A stretch of DNA of 64,000 nt from Bradyrhizobium yuanmingense (GCF_900094575.1 NZ_FMAE01000003.1:741253-805252); one strand, 5' to 3'; numbered from the stretch's first letter, positions 16,924 through 25,978 are shown. Notes: generated from the sequence alone by a model not told the origin. Translations and numbers: made by a program.

Positions 16924-18123
16924 TCAGGCCACGCTGACGCGAATGGTTTCGACGACGTTGCGCAAGTAACCCGCCGGGTTCCAGCGCGGCATGTCCGGCT
17001 GGGTCTCGCCGCCATTGCCGGTGGCGCGGACCTTGAGCTCGTGGCTGCCGGCCGCGAGCTTCACCGGCAGCTTCCATTCGCGGAAGGCGTACTTGCCGAG
17101 GTCCTTGCCGAGCTTGGCGCCGACCCAGGTCTTGCCGCCGTCGGTGGAGACCTCGACCTGCTTGATGCCCTTGCCGCCATCGAACGCGATGCCGCGCAGG
17201 GTCACGGCTCCCGCCTTCAGCTTGGCGCCATCGGGGACGCTGGTGATGAAGGAGCGGATGGTGAAGCGGTTGATCGGGATCGTCGCCTTTGGCGCGGTGC
17301 CCGGCTCGACCGCATTGTTCGGCGTGTCGGGGATGCGGTAGGCCGACTTCATCCAGAAGCCGTCATAAACGTCGTCGATGACGGTGATCTCGTTGAGGTG
17401 CTTGACCCAGTAGGTGCCGAAATAGCCGGGCACGATCAGGCGCAGCGGAAAGCCGTTGAGGAACGGCAGGTCCTCGCCGTTCATGCCATAGGCCAGCATC
17501 ACCTCGCCGTCGGTGGCGTGATCGATGTCGAGTGCCTTGATGAAATCCGGCGTCTTGTCGTTGACCGGTCCGTCCATGCCGTTGAAGGTGACCTGCCTGG
17601 CGCCGCTGTGCACGCCGGCCATCTCCAGCACGTTCTTCAGCGGCACGCCGCGCCAGCGCGCGCAACCCATCGCGCCGTTGGCGAGCTGACCGCCGGCGAC
17701 GCGCGGCTCGAAGAAGCCGCGGCTGTTGCCGGAGCACTGGTTGACGGCGACGATCTCCGTCGCCTTCATCTTGCGGATGTCCTTCAGCGACAATTTCAGC
17801 GGCTTGTCGACGTTGCCCTTGACCTCCAGCGTGAACTTGTCGGGGTTGAGATCGTAGGGTAGGTCGGAGAGGTGGTAGCGCACGAAGAACGCGTTGTTCG
17901 GCGTGATCGGGCCGTCGTTGAACACCGCAAACGGGGTCTCGAGCTGCGGCGGCCGGCTGGTCAGGCCGATCATCGGCCGCTTCTGCGGATATTTCACCAG
18001 CGGCCGTTCGCCATTGGCGAAGGGCAGGGTCACCGTGTCGAGGGCCAGCGCCTTGGTGGAATTCAGTGTGGCCGCCATGGCGGCAAGGCCTGCTCCCTTG
18101 AGCAGGTCGCGTCGATCGAACAT
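16924..18123 (-). CDS. sorA: SorA-like sulfite dehydrogenase, molybdopterin subunit
   Basis: 399 residues, oxidising sulfite to sulfate in the periplasm. It starts with a Tat signal (RRDLLKGAGLAAMAATL). The Mo-ligand cysteine is C130 in AVNQCSGNSRGFFEPRVAGG, a typical SorA motif, followed by GCARWRGVPLK. The C-terminal Ig-like dimerisation domain includes VEVSTDGGKTW. The next gene is sorB, so the pair encodes a heterodimer. YedY/MsrP-like proteins are more distant. A CyaC-like redox cyclase lies upstream on the same strand, 220 bases away. Confidence 0.93.
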   Translation of the reverse strand: MFDRRDLLKGAGLAAMAATLNSTKALALDTVTLPFANGERPLVKYPQKRPMIGLTSRPPQLETPFAVFNDGPITPNNAFFVRYHLSDLPYDLNPDKFTLEVKGNVDKPLKLSLKDIRKMKATEIVAVNQCSGNSRGFFEPRVAGGQLANGAMGCARWRGVPLKNVLEMAGVHSGARQVTFNGMDGPVNDKTPDFIKALDIDHATDGEVMLAYGMNGEDLPFLNGFPLRLIVPGYFGTYWVKHLNEITVIDDVYDGFWMKSAYRIPDTPNNAVEPGTAPKATIPINRFTIRSFITSVPDGAKLKAGAVTLRGIAFDGGKGIKQVEVSTDGGKTWVGAKLGKDLGKYAFREWKLPVKLAAGSHELKVRATGNGGETQPDMPRWNPAGYLRNVVETIRVSVA

Positions 18124-18307
18124 TCTTTCTCCTCCCGGAGCTTCTCGTTGGATCGGCGGTCATCAGCACGATCCTGCGCTCATCTGTCGCAACCATTTGC
18201 GTGAAGTCAATTCGCGCTTTCGCAGCAAGCCCATGCCGCTGCGTTGCAGCAGGCCGGTGTTGTGCTCGTAACGAGATTGACGAGCAGTAGGCCGCGACGA
18301 CGGTGCG

Positions 18308-18336
18308 CTCCCTCGCCCCGTTCTTACGGGGAGAGG
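18308..18336. repeat. single arm of the ctctcccc/ggggagag repeat family
   Basis: Contains cgccccgttcttacggggag, the same hairpin core as the end of the element at 10162-10298 (ctccccgtaagaacggggag read on the other strand). It sits just after the stop of the cyclase gene and may act as its 3' hairpin. Confidence 0.55.
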
Positions 18337-18343
18337 TAAAGAA

Positions 18344-20071
18344 TCACGCCGCCACGCGCTTGCTGCGATCGACCAGCGCCGCCAGCTCCCTCGCATTCGC
18401 CACCACGCGCACTGCGAGCGGCTGGTCGCGGCCGCGGATGGCGACCTCCTGCTGCGGCAGCGCATCGTCGGCAATATCAGCGGTACGGCGGACTTCGTCC
18501 GAGACGACGGCCTCGCAGGCCAGCGTCTTGGTCATGTCCTGCAGGCGGACGGCGACGTTGACGGCATCGCCGAGCGCGGTGAAGACGATGTGATCGCGAT
18601 AGCCGATGTCGCCGATGATGACCTCGCCGCCGTGGATGCCGATGCCGAAGCGGATCGGCTGGCGCAGATCGTGGCTCAGGAGATCGTTGAGCTCATCGAT
18701 ATGCGCAGCGATTCCCGCGGCGGCCTTCATCGCCTGCCGGCAGGCGGTTTGCGGGTCGGCCGCGAGGCCAAACAGCGCCAGCATGCCGTCGCCGACGAAC
18801 TGGTTCGGCTGGCCGCCGTTCTCGATCACCGCTTGCGACACCGCGCCGAGGAAGCGGTTGACGATGAAGACCGTGTCGAAAGGCAGGCGCTTCTCGGCCA
18901 GCTGCGTCGAGCCGCGCATGTCCACGAACAGGCTGACGAGATAGCGCTCCTGGCCGATACTGGCCGATGTCGAGGCTCCGTCCGTTGCATGCGTGTGAGC
19001 TGCGAAGAGCTGGAAGAACGAGAGATCGGAGGTCGGACGCAGCTGACAGGCCAATCTGATCGAGGGATCGGCGGTGCCGACGCGGGTGAGCACGAAAGCC
19101 TCGCGCTGCGACGGAGTGGGCAGGGCATCATGATCGCCGATGATACGGATGCGGCAGGTCGAGCAGCGGGCGCGGCCGCCGCAGACGCTGGCGTGCGGCA
19201 CGTTGTGGCGCAGGCTCGCCTCCAGCACCGACAGGCCCTTGGGGACCCGCACCGTCTTGCCGTTGCCGTAGGACAGCGCGATCATGCCGCCGCGCCGTTC
19301 GCGCAGGGCGCGCACGCCGCGCGCCGCCAGCACCAGTCCCAACAGACCGAAATAGCCCATGGTGAGACCGCCCGCGATGCGCTCGAGCGTGTTGCCTTCC
19401 GCAACCGTGCCGACCTTGCTGCGGGTGAGATGCTGCTTACGCCATTCGCCGTCGTCACTGTCGGCGGCGACGCTGCGGCCGCCCTGGTAGATGCCGAGCA
19501 GCGATAGCGTCGGGATCAGCACGGCGGCCGCGAGCAGATAGGGCGCCGCGCGTGTGAAGAACGGCTTCAGCCGAAGCCAGAAATAGACGCCGATGCAGCC
19601 GTGCACCCAGGCGATGAGAAGCAGGATCGTCATCTGCCAGAGCAGGCCCGGCGCCGCGACGAAGAACAAATAGAGCTCCTGCGGATACAGCTTCTCGTGT
19701 CCGTACAGCGTCTGCGCGAGCCGCACGCCGATGACATGGCCCATGACGAGGACGGGGATGCTCAAGCCGAGCACGAGCTGGAGCGGCTCGATCGTTCGCC
19801 AGCGGAACTGGCGGCGCTGATACAGCGCGTAGACGCCGAGGCCCATATGGGTGAGGGCGGCCGTGTAGAACACGATCGCGACCGGGAGGAACTGCCAGAA
19901 CAGCGTGTGGTAGTAGACCCCGGTCTCCATGGCATCGACCGAGATGTTGCCGAGCGCGTGGTTGAGGAAATGACTGACCACAAAGGCGAACAGGATGATG
20001 CCGCAAACGAGTCGCACCTGCCGCACCCCGGCGGCGCGGACGACTGACATCTGTGTGGGAGCGGTGGCCAT
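18344..20071 (-). CDS. CyaC-like class III nucleotide cyclase with haem-b-type membrane anchor and [2Fe-2S] domain
   Basis: 575 residues in three modules. Residues about 15-250 form a six-helix membrane anchor like succinate dehydrogenase cytochrome b, with candidate haem ligands H34, H38, H75, H112 and H157. Residues 263-350 are a plant-type ferredoxin domain with cluster ligands C297, C303, C306 and C342 (CGGRARCSTC, LACQL). Residues 375-560 are a class III cyclase with metal-binding D384 and D428 and NVAVR (N505, R509). Sinorhizobium CyaC is a described quinone-responsive adenylate cyclase with a dihaem-b anchor; this gene looks homologous. The product (cAMP) is inferred. Confidence 0.85.
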   Translation of the reverse strand: MATAPTQMSVVRAAGVRQVRLVCGIILFAFVVSHFLNHALGNISVDAMETGVYYHTLFWQFLPVAIVFYTAALTHMGLGVYALYQRRQFRWRTIEPLQLVLGLSIPVLVMGHVIGVRLAQTLYGHEKLYPQELYLFFVAAPGLLWQMTILLLIAWVHGCIGVYFWLRLKPFFTRAAPYLLAAAVLIPTLSLLGIYQGGRSVAADSDDGEWRKQHLTRSKVGTVAEGNTLERIAGGLTMGYFGLLGLVLAARGVRALRERRGGMIALSYGNGKTVRVPKGLSVLEASLRHNVPHASVCGGRARCSTCRIRIIGDHDALPTPSQREAFVLTRVGTADPSIRLACQLRPTSDLSFFQLFAAHTHATDGASTSASIGQERYLVSLFVDMRGSTQLAEKRLPFDTVFIVNRFLGAVSQAVIENGGQPNQFVGDGMLALFGLAADPQTACRQAMKAAAGIAAHIDELNDLLSHDLRQPIRFGIGIHGGEVIIGDIGYRDHIVFTALGDAVNVAVRLQDMTKTLACEAVVSDEVRRTADIADDALPQQEVAIRGRDQPLAVRVVANARELAALVDRSKRVAA

Positions 20072-20128
20072 GATTCGGTTGTGTCAGGTCCTGGAGGAGA
20101 CCAGCCAGCGTAACCTTTAATTTCCGAT

Positions 20129-21826
20129 ATGGACAGCCAGCAGGATCACAGGGACGACGGCCCCACATTGACTCCCCCTTCCAAGTCGGGGAAAAGCGCC
20201 GCCGTGACGATCGCTCCCGACATCTCTGCGAAGCCAGCCGGCGCCGAACGGCGTCTGATCCTCATGGCCGCAGCGATCATCGCCGCGATGACGCTGCTCC
20301 GCATCGTCTATGCCTCGGCCATCGAGCTGCGTACCGATGAAGCCTATTACTGGACCTGGTCGAAGGAGGCTGCGCTCAGCTTCCTCGATCATCCGCCCGG
20401 CATCGCCTGGCTGATCCGCTTCGGAACCGCGATCTTCGGCGACACCAATCTCGGCGTCCGCTTCGGCGGCATCGTCGCGATGCTGGTGACGCAGTTGCTG
20501 CTCGCCGACATCGTCCGCCGCCTCACCCATGATGCGCGCGCGATCGTGTTCGCGGTGCTGATGCCGGAGGCCGCGCTTTATTACGGCCTGTTGATGGCAA
20601 AGGTCGCGCCCGACGTCGCGATGATCCCGTTCGCGGTCGCGATGATGTGGTCGCTGGTGCGGCTGGCGCAAAGCGGCGACGGCCGCTGGTGGCTGGCGGC
20701 CGGTCTGTTCGCGGGCCTGGCGATGCTGTCGAAATTTACTGTGATCATGTTCGCGCCGGCCGTTGCCGCCTTTCTGCTGGTGCCGGATTGGCGCTGGCGC
20801 TGGCTGCGCAGTCCGTACCCCTATCTCGCCGTCCTGGTCGCGATAGCGGTGTTCTCGCCGGTGCTGATCTGGAACGTGCAGCACGACTGGGCCTCGTTCC
20901 GTTTCCAGGGCGTGCGCGCCACCGCCAATTACGGCGTCTCGCTGCGTACGATCGGCGATTACATCGGCCTGCAATTCGGCCTGGTCGGCTTCGTCTTGCT
21001 GCCGGTGGTGCTGACGGGCCTGGTGCTGACGGCGTGGCGCGGCTATCGCACGCGCGAGCCGGTCGCGATCCTTTTGTCGACGGCGGTGCTGGTGCCGTTC
21101 GCCTACTTCCTCTTCAAGTCGCTGACGCTGCGCGTCGGCGACACCTGGCCGATGTTCATGTGGCCAGTCGGTTTTGCCGCCACCGCGGTCAATCTCGTCA
21201 CGATGAGGAAAGAGGGATGGTCCGCCCGGATGCTGAGGTCCTCGCTGTTCTGGGCCAGGACAGCGATCGTCTCAGGCATCGCCTTCGTCATCATCGTGTT
21301 CCTCTACTACGTTGCCGCGCCCTGGAATCTGCTCGGCAAGATCGACCCGATCGGCGCCGAGGCCGGCTACGACCAGATCGCCGCGCAGGCCCAAGCCGCC
21401 CTCGACGCAACAGGCGCGACCTGGATCGCAACCACGGACTACCGCACCTACGCCATGATGCGCTGGCTGTTCCGGGGCCGCGTGCCCGTGATCGAGCTCA
21501 ACGAGCGCGGCCGCTTCCAGGACTTCCGCGATCCCGGCATGGACAGGATCAAGGGCCATGCCGGCATCTATGTCGGGCGCGAGCCGGACAACCGCGCATC
21601 ACTGTGGGAGCACATTCCGGCGCAGCGCGAGCAACTCGCCACGGTCGAACGCCGCTGGCGCGGCGTCGTGACGGACACCTATATGATCGAAAAGCTCACC
21701 GGCTGGACCCCGCAGCTCTCGCCGCCAAAGGACTCGCCGCTGTTCCAGTGGAAGGTGCTGGCGGACGCCGGCGGGCGCTCGCGTTCTCTCTCCAAGCCTC
21801 TCCAGGAGCCTGGAGCGGGAGGGTAA
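20129..21826 (+). CDS. glycosyltransferase family 39-like (PMT-type) membrane protein
   Basis: 565 residues with some ten membrane spans. The first periplasmic loop has LRTDEAYYWTWSKEAALSFL and DHPPGIAWLIRF, the DE motif and acidic pattern of PMT/ArnT-like GT39 enzymes, which use lipid-linked sugars outside the inner membrane. The N-terminal 40 residues are polar and disordered, and about 150 C-terminal residues lie in the periplasm (ATTDYRTYAMMRWLFRGR). It diverges from the cyclase 57 bases away. Acceptor and sugar unknown. The ATG at 20129 has no strong ribosome site; M46 (20264) is less likely because it would fall inside the first span. Confidence 0.85.
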   Translation: MDSQQDHRDDGPTLTPPSKSGKSAAVTIAPDISAKPAGAERRLILMAAAIIAAMTLLRIVYASAIELRTDEAYYWTWSKEAALSFLDHPPGIAWLIRFGTAIFGDTNLGVRFGGIVAMLVTQLLLADIVRRLTHDARAIVFAVLMPEAALYYGLLMAKVAPDVAMIPFAVAMMWSLVRLAQSGDGRWWLAAGLFAGLAMLSKFTVIMFAPAVAAFLLVPDWRWRWLRSPYPYLAVLVAIAVFSPVLIWNVQHDWASFRFQGVRATANYGVSLRTIGDYIGLQFGLVGFVLLPVVLTGLVLTAWRGYRTREPVAILLSTAVLVPFAYFLFKSLTLRVGDTWPMFMWPVGFAATAVNLVTMRKEGWSARMLRSSLFWARTAIVSGIAFVIIVFLYYVAAPWNLLGKIDPIGAEAGYDQIAAQAQAALDATGATWIATTDYRTYAMMRWLFRGRVPVIELNERGRFQDFRDPGMDRIKGHAGIYVGREPDNRASLWEHIPAQREQLATVERRWRGVVTDTYMIEKLTGWTPQLSPPKDSPLFQWKVLADAGGRSRSLSKPLQEPGAGG

Positions 21827-21834
21827 GCGCGAGA

Positions 21835-22962
21835 CTACTGCACGAGGTCGGCGACGGTGGTTGCGGCCTTGAGGCCGGTGCCGGTGAGAACGGCGACCGT
21901 TGTCTCGTTCGCATTGATGGCGCCGGTTGCGGCGAGCTTGTCGAGCGCCGCAGCCGCGCTGGCGCTGGTCGGCTCGGCAAACAGGCCCTGGCGCGCGAGG
22001 CGGCGCAGGGCGGCGACGATCTCGTCCTCGGTGAGCGCGATGGTGGCGCCGCCGCTCTCGCGCAGGGCGGCGATGATCTCACGCAGGCGGAGGGGAGTCT
22101 TGATCGCGGTGCCCTCGGCAACGGTCTTGCTCACCTCGCGCGCGACCGGCGTATCGACACCGGCCTTGAAGCTTGCATCGATCGGCGAGCAATTGAGCGG
22201 CTGCGCCGCGAACAGGCGCGGCAGCTTCGAGATCTGCCCGGCCTTCATCAGCTCGCGGAAGCCGAAGGCGCAACCCAGCAGACTGCTGCCGGCGCCGACG
22301 GGAATGATGACGTTGTCGGGCGCGCGGAATCCCAGATCTTCCCAGATCTCGTAGGCCAGCGACTTGGTGCCTTCGAGGAAGAACGGCTGCCAATTGTGGC
22401 TGGCGTAGAAGGTCTGGCTCGACTGCCGGATGGCCTCGGCCTCGGATTCCTCGCGCGGGCCCTCCACGAGCTGCACGGTCGCGCCGTAGGCGCGCACCTG
22501 CGCGATCTTGGCCGGCGACGTCGAGGCCGGCGCCAGAATCTTGACGCGCATGCCGCCGGCCGCACCCAGCCCCGCCATGGATGAGCCGCCGTTGCCGGAG
22601 GAATCCTCCAGAATGGCGTCGACACTGATCTGTCGCAGGAACGACAGCATCACCGCCGAGCCGCGGTCCTTGAAGCTGCCTGTCGGGTTGAACCATTCGA
22701 GCTTGAACAGCGGGCGCAGCGCGCCCCAGTCCTGCTGGACCAGCGGCGTGCAGCCCTCGCCGAGCGTGATCGGGTTCTCGATCTCGACCGGCAGCGCCGC
22801 CCGATAGCGCCACAGCGAGCGCGTCCGGCCATCGATGTCCTCGCGTGAGATACCCGCCCCCGGCGTCACCAGCAGCGGCGTGCGCTCGTCCGAGCACCAG
22901 CGCGGCTGGTCCAAGGGATAGAGCTTTCCGTTGCGGGGATCGATGTAGCTGGCGGCAGGCAT
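21835..22962 (-). CDS. threonine-synthase-like PLP-dependent enzyme (tryptophan synthase beta fold)
   Basis: 375 residues. The PLP lysine is in EWFNPTGSFKDRGSAVM (K98) and the phosphate loop is about GAGSSLLG; SSGNGGSSMAGLGAAGG is the usual substrate loop. The start at 22962 follows TTGGAG and gives MPAASYIDPRNGKLYPLDQP, as in threonine synthases whose N-terminus holds a short CG-poor zinc-like segment; the open frame runs to 23010. The neighbours (glycosyltransferase, divergent URC genes) do not help with the reaction. It could be a paralogue with another hydroxy-amino-acid or diamino acid substrate, so no gene symbol is given. Confidence 0.82.
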   Translation of the reverse strand: MPAASYIDPRNGKLYPLDQPRWCSDERTPLLVTPGAGISREDIDGRTRSLWRYRAALPVEIENPITLGEGCTPLVQQDWGALRPLFKLEWFNPTGSFKDRGSAVMLSFLRQISVDAILEDSSGNGGSSMAGLGAAGGMRVKILAPASTSPAKIAQVRAYGATVQLVEGPREESEAEAIRQSSQTFYASHNWQPFFLEGTKSLAYEIWEDLGFRAPDNVIIPVGAGSSLLGCAFGFRELMKAGQISKLPRLFAAQPLNCSPIDASFKAGVDTPVAREVSKTVAEGTAIKTPLRLREIIAALRESGGATIALTEDEIVAALRRLARQGLFAEPTSASAAAALDKLAATGAINANETTVAVLTGTGLKAATTVADLVQ

Positions 22963-23192
22963 AGCAGTCTCCAAGGCAGGGCAGCGCGGTGCGCCGAACT
23001 TGAAGCCCACCGCACGAAACGAAGCAACACCTTGAAAACACGAAAAATGGAACTATTTCAATTCCTTAAACTGGCCTCGCAGGCCGAGCGGCAAGCGCGA
23101 TGGGCGCGCTGGCATCGGATGCGACGGCCTGACGGCCCTCTCGATGACGGGAATTTGGCCCCGAACGGCCCCTGCGCCCTGCCACGATTAAC

Positions 23193-23219
23193 TTGTCTGT
23201 CGTCGCCGGTCGCTACAAT
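23193..23219 (+). promoter_or_regulatory. candidate sigma-70 promoter of the URC operon
   Basis: ttgtct (23193-23198) and tacaat (23214-23219) form -35 and -10 elements 15 bases apart (16 if cttgtc is used). Transcription would start near 23226-23228, just before the first leader hairpin. The other 170 bases between this promoter and the divergent enzyme gene hold nothing I recognise. Confidence 0.5.
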
Positions 23220-23232
23220 ATGTTGGATTGAG

Positions 23233-23303
23233 CTTGCGCCGCCGGTTCGGCGTCGCAAGTGAGCAGGCCCGTCCGAGCGGCGGGCCGTTGGCTTTTTTGG
23301 GAG
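23233..23303 (+). promoter_or_regulatory. leader with two hairpins, the second terminator-like, abutting the URC1 ribosome site
   Basis: Hairpin 1 (about 23232-23259) pairs cttgcgccg with cggcg-t-cgcaag. Hairpin 2 pairs ggcccg (23266-23271) with cgggcc (23281-23286), then six T at 23293-23298. The Shine-Dalgarno gggag begins at 23299, before the ATG at 23311. A terminator-like structure placed directly before the ribosome site suggests attenuation of the operon. This is inference from structure; I recognise no known riboswitch or PyrR-type box. Confidence 0.5.
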
Positions 23304-23310
23304 CCTGGAC

Positions 23311-24567
23311 ATGAGCCGTGCCAACCGTACCGACCACATCCGCCTGACCTCCCATCCGGAGCCGGGCAGGAAGGCCGCCTTTCCCATCCATTGGGGCGCC
23401 GCTGATGCGCGCGCGCGCGGGCCGATCATCGGTACGGTGTCGCGCGCCGGGGATCGCAACGTGATCGGCAGCCATGGCGGGTCCTACGCGATGTACCGCG
23501 CGCTCGCGGTCTCCGCCGGGGCGCTGGACCCGATCAGGCGTCCTGACCTCACCAATACCTTTCCGGCCGCCACCATCGGTCCGTTCGAGCAATGGACCGA
23601 TCCCACAAAAATCGTCGCGCTCGATCCCTGGGGGCATCTGGTCGCCGAGAATTTTCGCCAGGAGATCGCCGAGGGCGCGGACATCCGCCCGAGCATCGCG
23701 GTGACGCGGGCGCGGCTCGACCTGCCGGAGATTCGCGATGCGCTCGCCGCAAAGCGGCTGCGCGCCGATGGCGAGGTCGTGCACGCCAGTGGCAGCGTAT
23801 CGGTGGTGAAGATCGCGATCGATCCGGTGTGGTACCTGCCGGGCCTTGCGGCGCGCTTCGGCACCGGCGAGACCGAGCTGCGGCGCACGCTGTTCGAGCA
23901 GACCGCCGGCATGTTCCCGGAGCTGGTGACGCGCCCGGACATGAAGGTGTTCCTGCCGCCGATCGGCGGCACCACGGTCTACCTGTTCGGCGACGTGACG
24001 AAACTGCCGGACCATCGCACCAGGATCACCTGCCGCGTGCATGACGAGTGCAACGGATCCGATGTGTTCGGCTCCGACATCTGCACCTGCCGGCCCTATC
24101 TGATCCACGGCATCGAGGAATCCGCGCGCGGCGCGCAGGAGGGCGGGCTCGGGCTCGTCGTCTACAACCGCAAAGAAGGCCGCGCGCTCGGCGAGGTCAC
24201 CAAATTCCTGGTCTACAATGCGCGCAAGCGGCAGGAGGACGGCGATGCGGCCGCCGCTTATTTCGAGCGCACCGAATGCGTGGCTGGCGTCCAGGACGCG
24301 CGCTTCCAGCAATTGATGCCGGATACGATCCATTGGCTCGGCCTCAAGCGCATCGACCGCTTCCTGTCGATGAGCGACATGAAATACGACGCGTTGACCT
24401 CGCAAGGCATCGACATCGTCGAGCGTGTGCCGATCCCGCTGGAGCTGATTCCCGCCGACGCCCATGTCGAGATCGCCGCCAAGAAGGCCGCGGGCTACTA
24501 CTCGACCGACATCGCACCGGAAAAGGACGTGAACGGCGTGGTCGGGCGTTCGCTGGAAAAATACTGA
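23311..24567 (+). CDS. URC1-like GTP cyclohydrolase II family protein (uracil catabolism)
   Basis: 418 residues. The RibA-like domain spans about 205-400. Zinc-type cysteines C247, C258 and C260 lie in HDECNGSDVFGSDICTC, the Y/R segment reads YNRKEGRALGE (285-295) and the catalytic D329/R331 pair is in VQDARF. The ribityl-type LLTNNPKK end of RibA is replaced by FLSMSDMKYDAL, and there are 200 extra N-terminal residues. Followed by DUF1688 and upp genes, it matches fungal URC1/Urg1, which acts on a uracil-derived nucleotide rather than in riboflavin synthesis. GGGAG precedes the ATG. Confidence 0.88.
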   Translation: MSRANRTDHIRLTSHPEPGRKAAFPIHWGAADARARGPIIGTVSRAGDRNVIGSHGGSYAMYRALAVSAGALDPIRRPDLTNTFPAATIGPFEQWTDPTKIVALDPWGHLVAENFRQEIAEGADIRPSIAVTRARLDLPEIRDALAAKRLRADGEVVHASGSVSVVKIAIDPVWYLPGLAARFGTGETELRRTLFEQTAGMFPELVTRPDMKVFLPPIGGTTVYLFGDVTKLPDHRTRITCRVHDECNGSDVFGSDICTCRPYLIHGIEESARGAQEGGLGLVVYNRKEGRALGEVTKFLVYNARKRQEDGDAAAAYFERTECVAGVQDARFQQLMPDTIHWLGLKRIDRFLSMSDMKYDALTSQGIDIVERVPIPLELIPADAHVEIAAKKAAGYYSTDIAPEKDVNGVVGRSLEKY

Positions 24568-24572
24568 TCGCG

Positions 24573-25811
24573 ATGGCGGACGCTTTGGAATCGCAGGCAC
24601 GCGCGCTGCTCACCGCAAAGGCGGTGCGCGCGCGCGCCGGGCAGATGCTCGAGCTCGGCCTTGCCGGCGGGCTCACCCATTTCACGGTCGATCTCGACCG
24701 CATCGATGGCGTTGCCGATGCCGTGCTCGCGGTGACCCGTAAAGCCTATCCGACGCTTGACATTCCCTTCCATGCGCGCTGGCGGCACTTCGTGCTCGGC
24801 GGCGTCGACCGCTGGGCCCGGCTTGCCGATGCTGCGTCCTGGCCGGATCGCGCGGCGCAAGCGCGCGCCGAGTTCGACCTCGCCATCGTCAGCGTGCTGC
24901 TCGATGCCGGCGCCGGCGCAGCTTGGCGCTATCGCGACAGCGTGACGGGAGCAGACGTAGGGCGATCGGAAGGGCTCGCGATCGCGAGCCTCGACATGTT
25001 CGCGAGCGGGCTGTTTTCGCGCGATGCGCGTGCGCCGTTCAGGGCCGATGCGGAGGTGCTTGAAAGACTGCCTCTTGGCTCACTCACCTCCGCCTTTCAG
25101 GTGACCGAGGCCAATCCGCTGCTCGGCCTGGAGGGACGCACCGACCTGCTGCGGCGTCTGGGCAGGCAGGTCTCGGAGCGTGCGGACGTGTTCGGCCTGC
25201 ACGATACGCCGCGGCCGGGCGGGCTGTTCGATCATATCGCGGCGCAAGCGAGTGGCGGCGCCATTGCCGCGCCCGCGATTCTGTCGGCCGTGCTGAACCA
25301 GCTTGGATCGATCTGGCCCTCGCGACTCGAACTCGGCGGCATTCCGCTCGGCGATTGCTGGCGACATCCGGCGATCAAGGCGGACGACGGCACGGCAGGC
25401 CTCGTGCCGCTGCACAAGCTGTCGCAATGGCTGAGCTATTCGCTGATCGAGCCGCTGCAGCGCGCCGGCTTTGAGGTGACCGACATCGATGGCCTGACCG
25501 GGCTCGCCGAATACCGCAACGGCGGTCTGTTCGTCGATCATGACGTGCTGCGCCTGCGCGATGCCGCCGATGCCGCGCGTGCGCATGAAGTGGATTCGCT
25601 GCTCGTCGTGGAGTGGCGCGCGCTGACAATTGCATTGCTCGACAGGTTGGCGGAGCGCATTCGCGCCAAGCTCGGCCGCACCCCTCGGACCTTGCCGCTT
25701 GCGAGCATCCTCGAAGGCGGCACGTGGGCGGCGGGCCGCGCCATCGCATTTGCACGCCGTCCCGATGGATCGCCGCCGCTCAAGGTGATCAGCGACGGCA
25801 CGGTGTTTTAA
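24573..25811 (+). CDS. URC4/Urg3-like DUF1688 protein (uracil catabolism)
   Basis: 412 residues, starting 5 bases after the URC1 gene, so in the same transcript. Beginning MADALESQARALLTAKAVRA with HFTVDLDRIDGVADAVL, FHARWRHFVLGGVDRWARLA and LPLGSLTSAFQVTEANPLLG, it fits the DUF1688 family, essential for uracil use through the URC pathway in Lachancea (Saccharomyces) kluyveri. The C-terminus (FVDHDVLRLRDAADAARAHE, VEWRALTIALLDRLA) is also typical. No membrane span or known cofactor motif; the chemistry is not known to me. Confidence 0.85.
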   Translation: MADALESQARALLTAKAVRARAGQMLELGLAGGLTHFTVDLDRIDGVADAVLAVTRKAYPTLDIPFHARWRHFVLGGVDRWARLADAASWPDRAAQARAEFDLAIVSVLLDAGAGAAWRYRDSVTGADVGRSEGLAIASLDMFASGLFSRDARAPFRADAEVLERLPLGSLTSAFQVTEANPLLGLEGRTDLLRRLGRQVSERADVFGLHDTPRPGGLFDHIAAQASGGAIAAPAILSAVLNQLGSIWPSRLELGGIPLGDCWRHPAIKADDGTAGLVPLHKLSQWLSYSLIEPLQRAGFEVTDIDGLTGLAEYRNGGLFVDHDVLRLRDAADAARAHEVDSLLVVEWRALTIALLDRLAERIRAKLGRTPRTLPLASILEGGTWAAGRAIAFARRPDGSPPLKVISDGTVF

Positions 25812-25812
25812 A

Positions 25813-25958
25813 CCCTCTCCCCTTGTGGGAGAGGGTGGCTTCGCGAAGCGAAGCCGGGTGAGGGGTTGTCGCCGCGGGCACATCTCTCAGTTGGAGTTCG
25901 CGGAGAGATACCCCTCATCCGGCGCTTCGCGCCACCTTCTCCCACAAGGGGAGAAGGG
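25813..25958. repeat. long inverted repeat inside the URC locus, ctctccccttgtgggagag type
   Basis: Left arm accctctccccttgtgggag and gtgaggggt; right arm cccctcatccggcgcttcgc with cttctcccacaaggggagaa. The two halves can pair over most of their length. It separates the DUF1688 gene from upp (167 bases) and may end or stabilise the upstream message. Related to the element at 10162-10298. Confidence 0.75.
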
Positions 25959-25978
25959 AAAAGCAAGAGCATCTCATC

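Noticed and set aside
20647..22584. 645-codon plus-strand frame spanning the end of the glycosyltransferase gene
   Set aside because: It runs out of frame through two real genes on opposite strands; no recognisable domain.
24048..24572. N-terminal extension of the DUF1688 frame upstream of 24573
   Set aside because: Lies fully inside the URC1 gene in another frame; the domain starts at the ATG at 24573.
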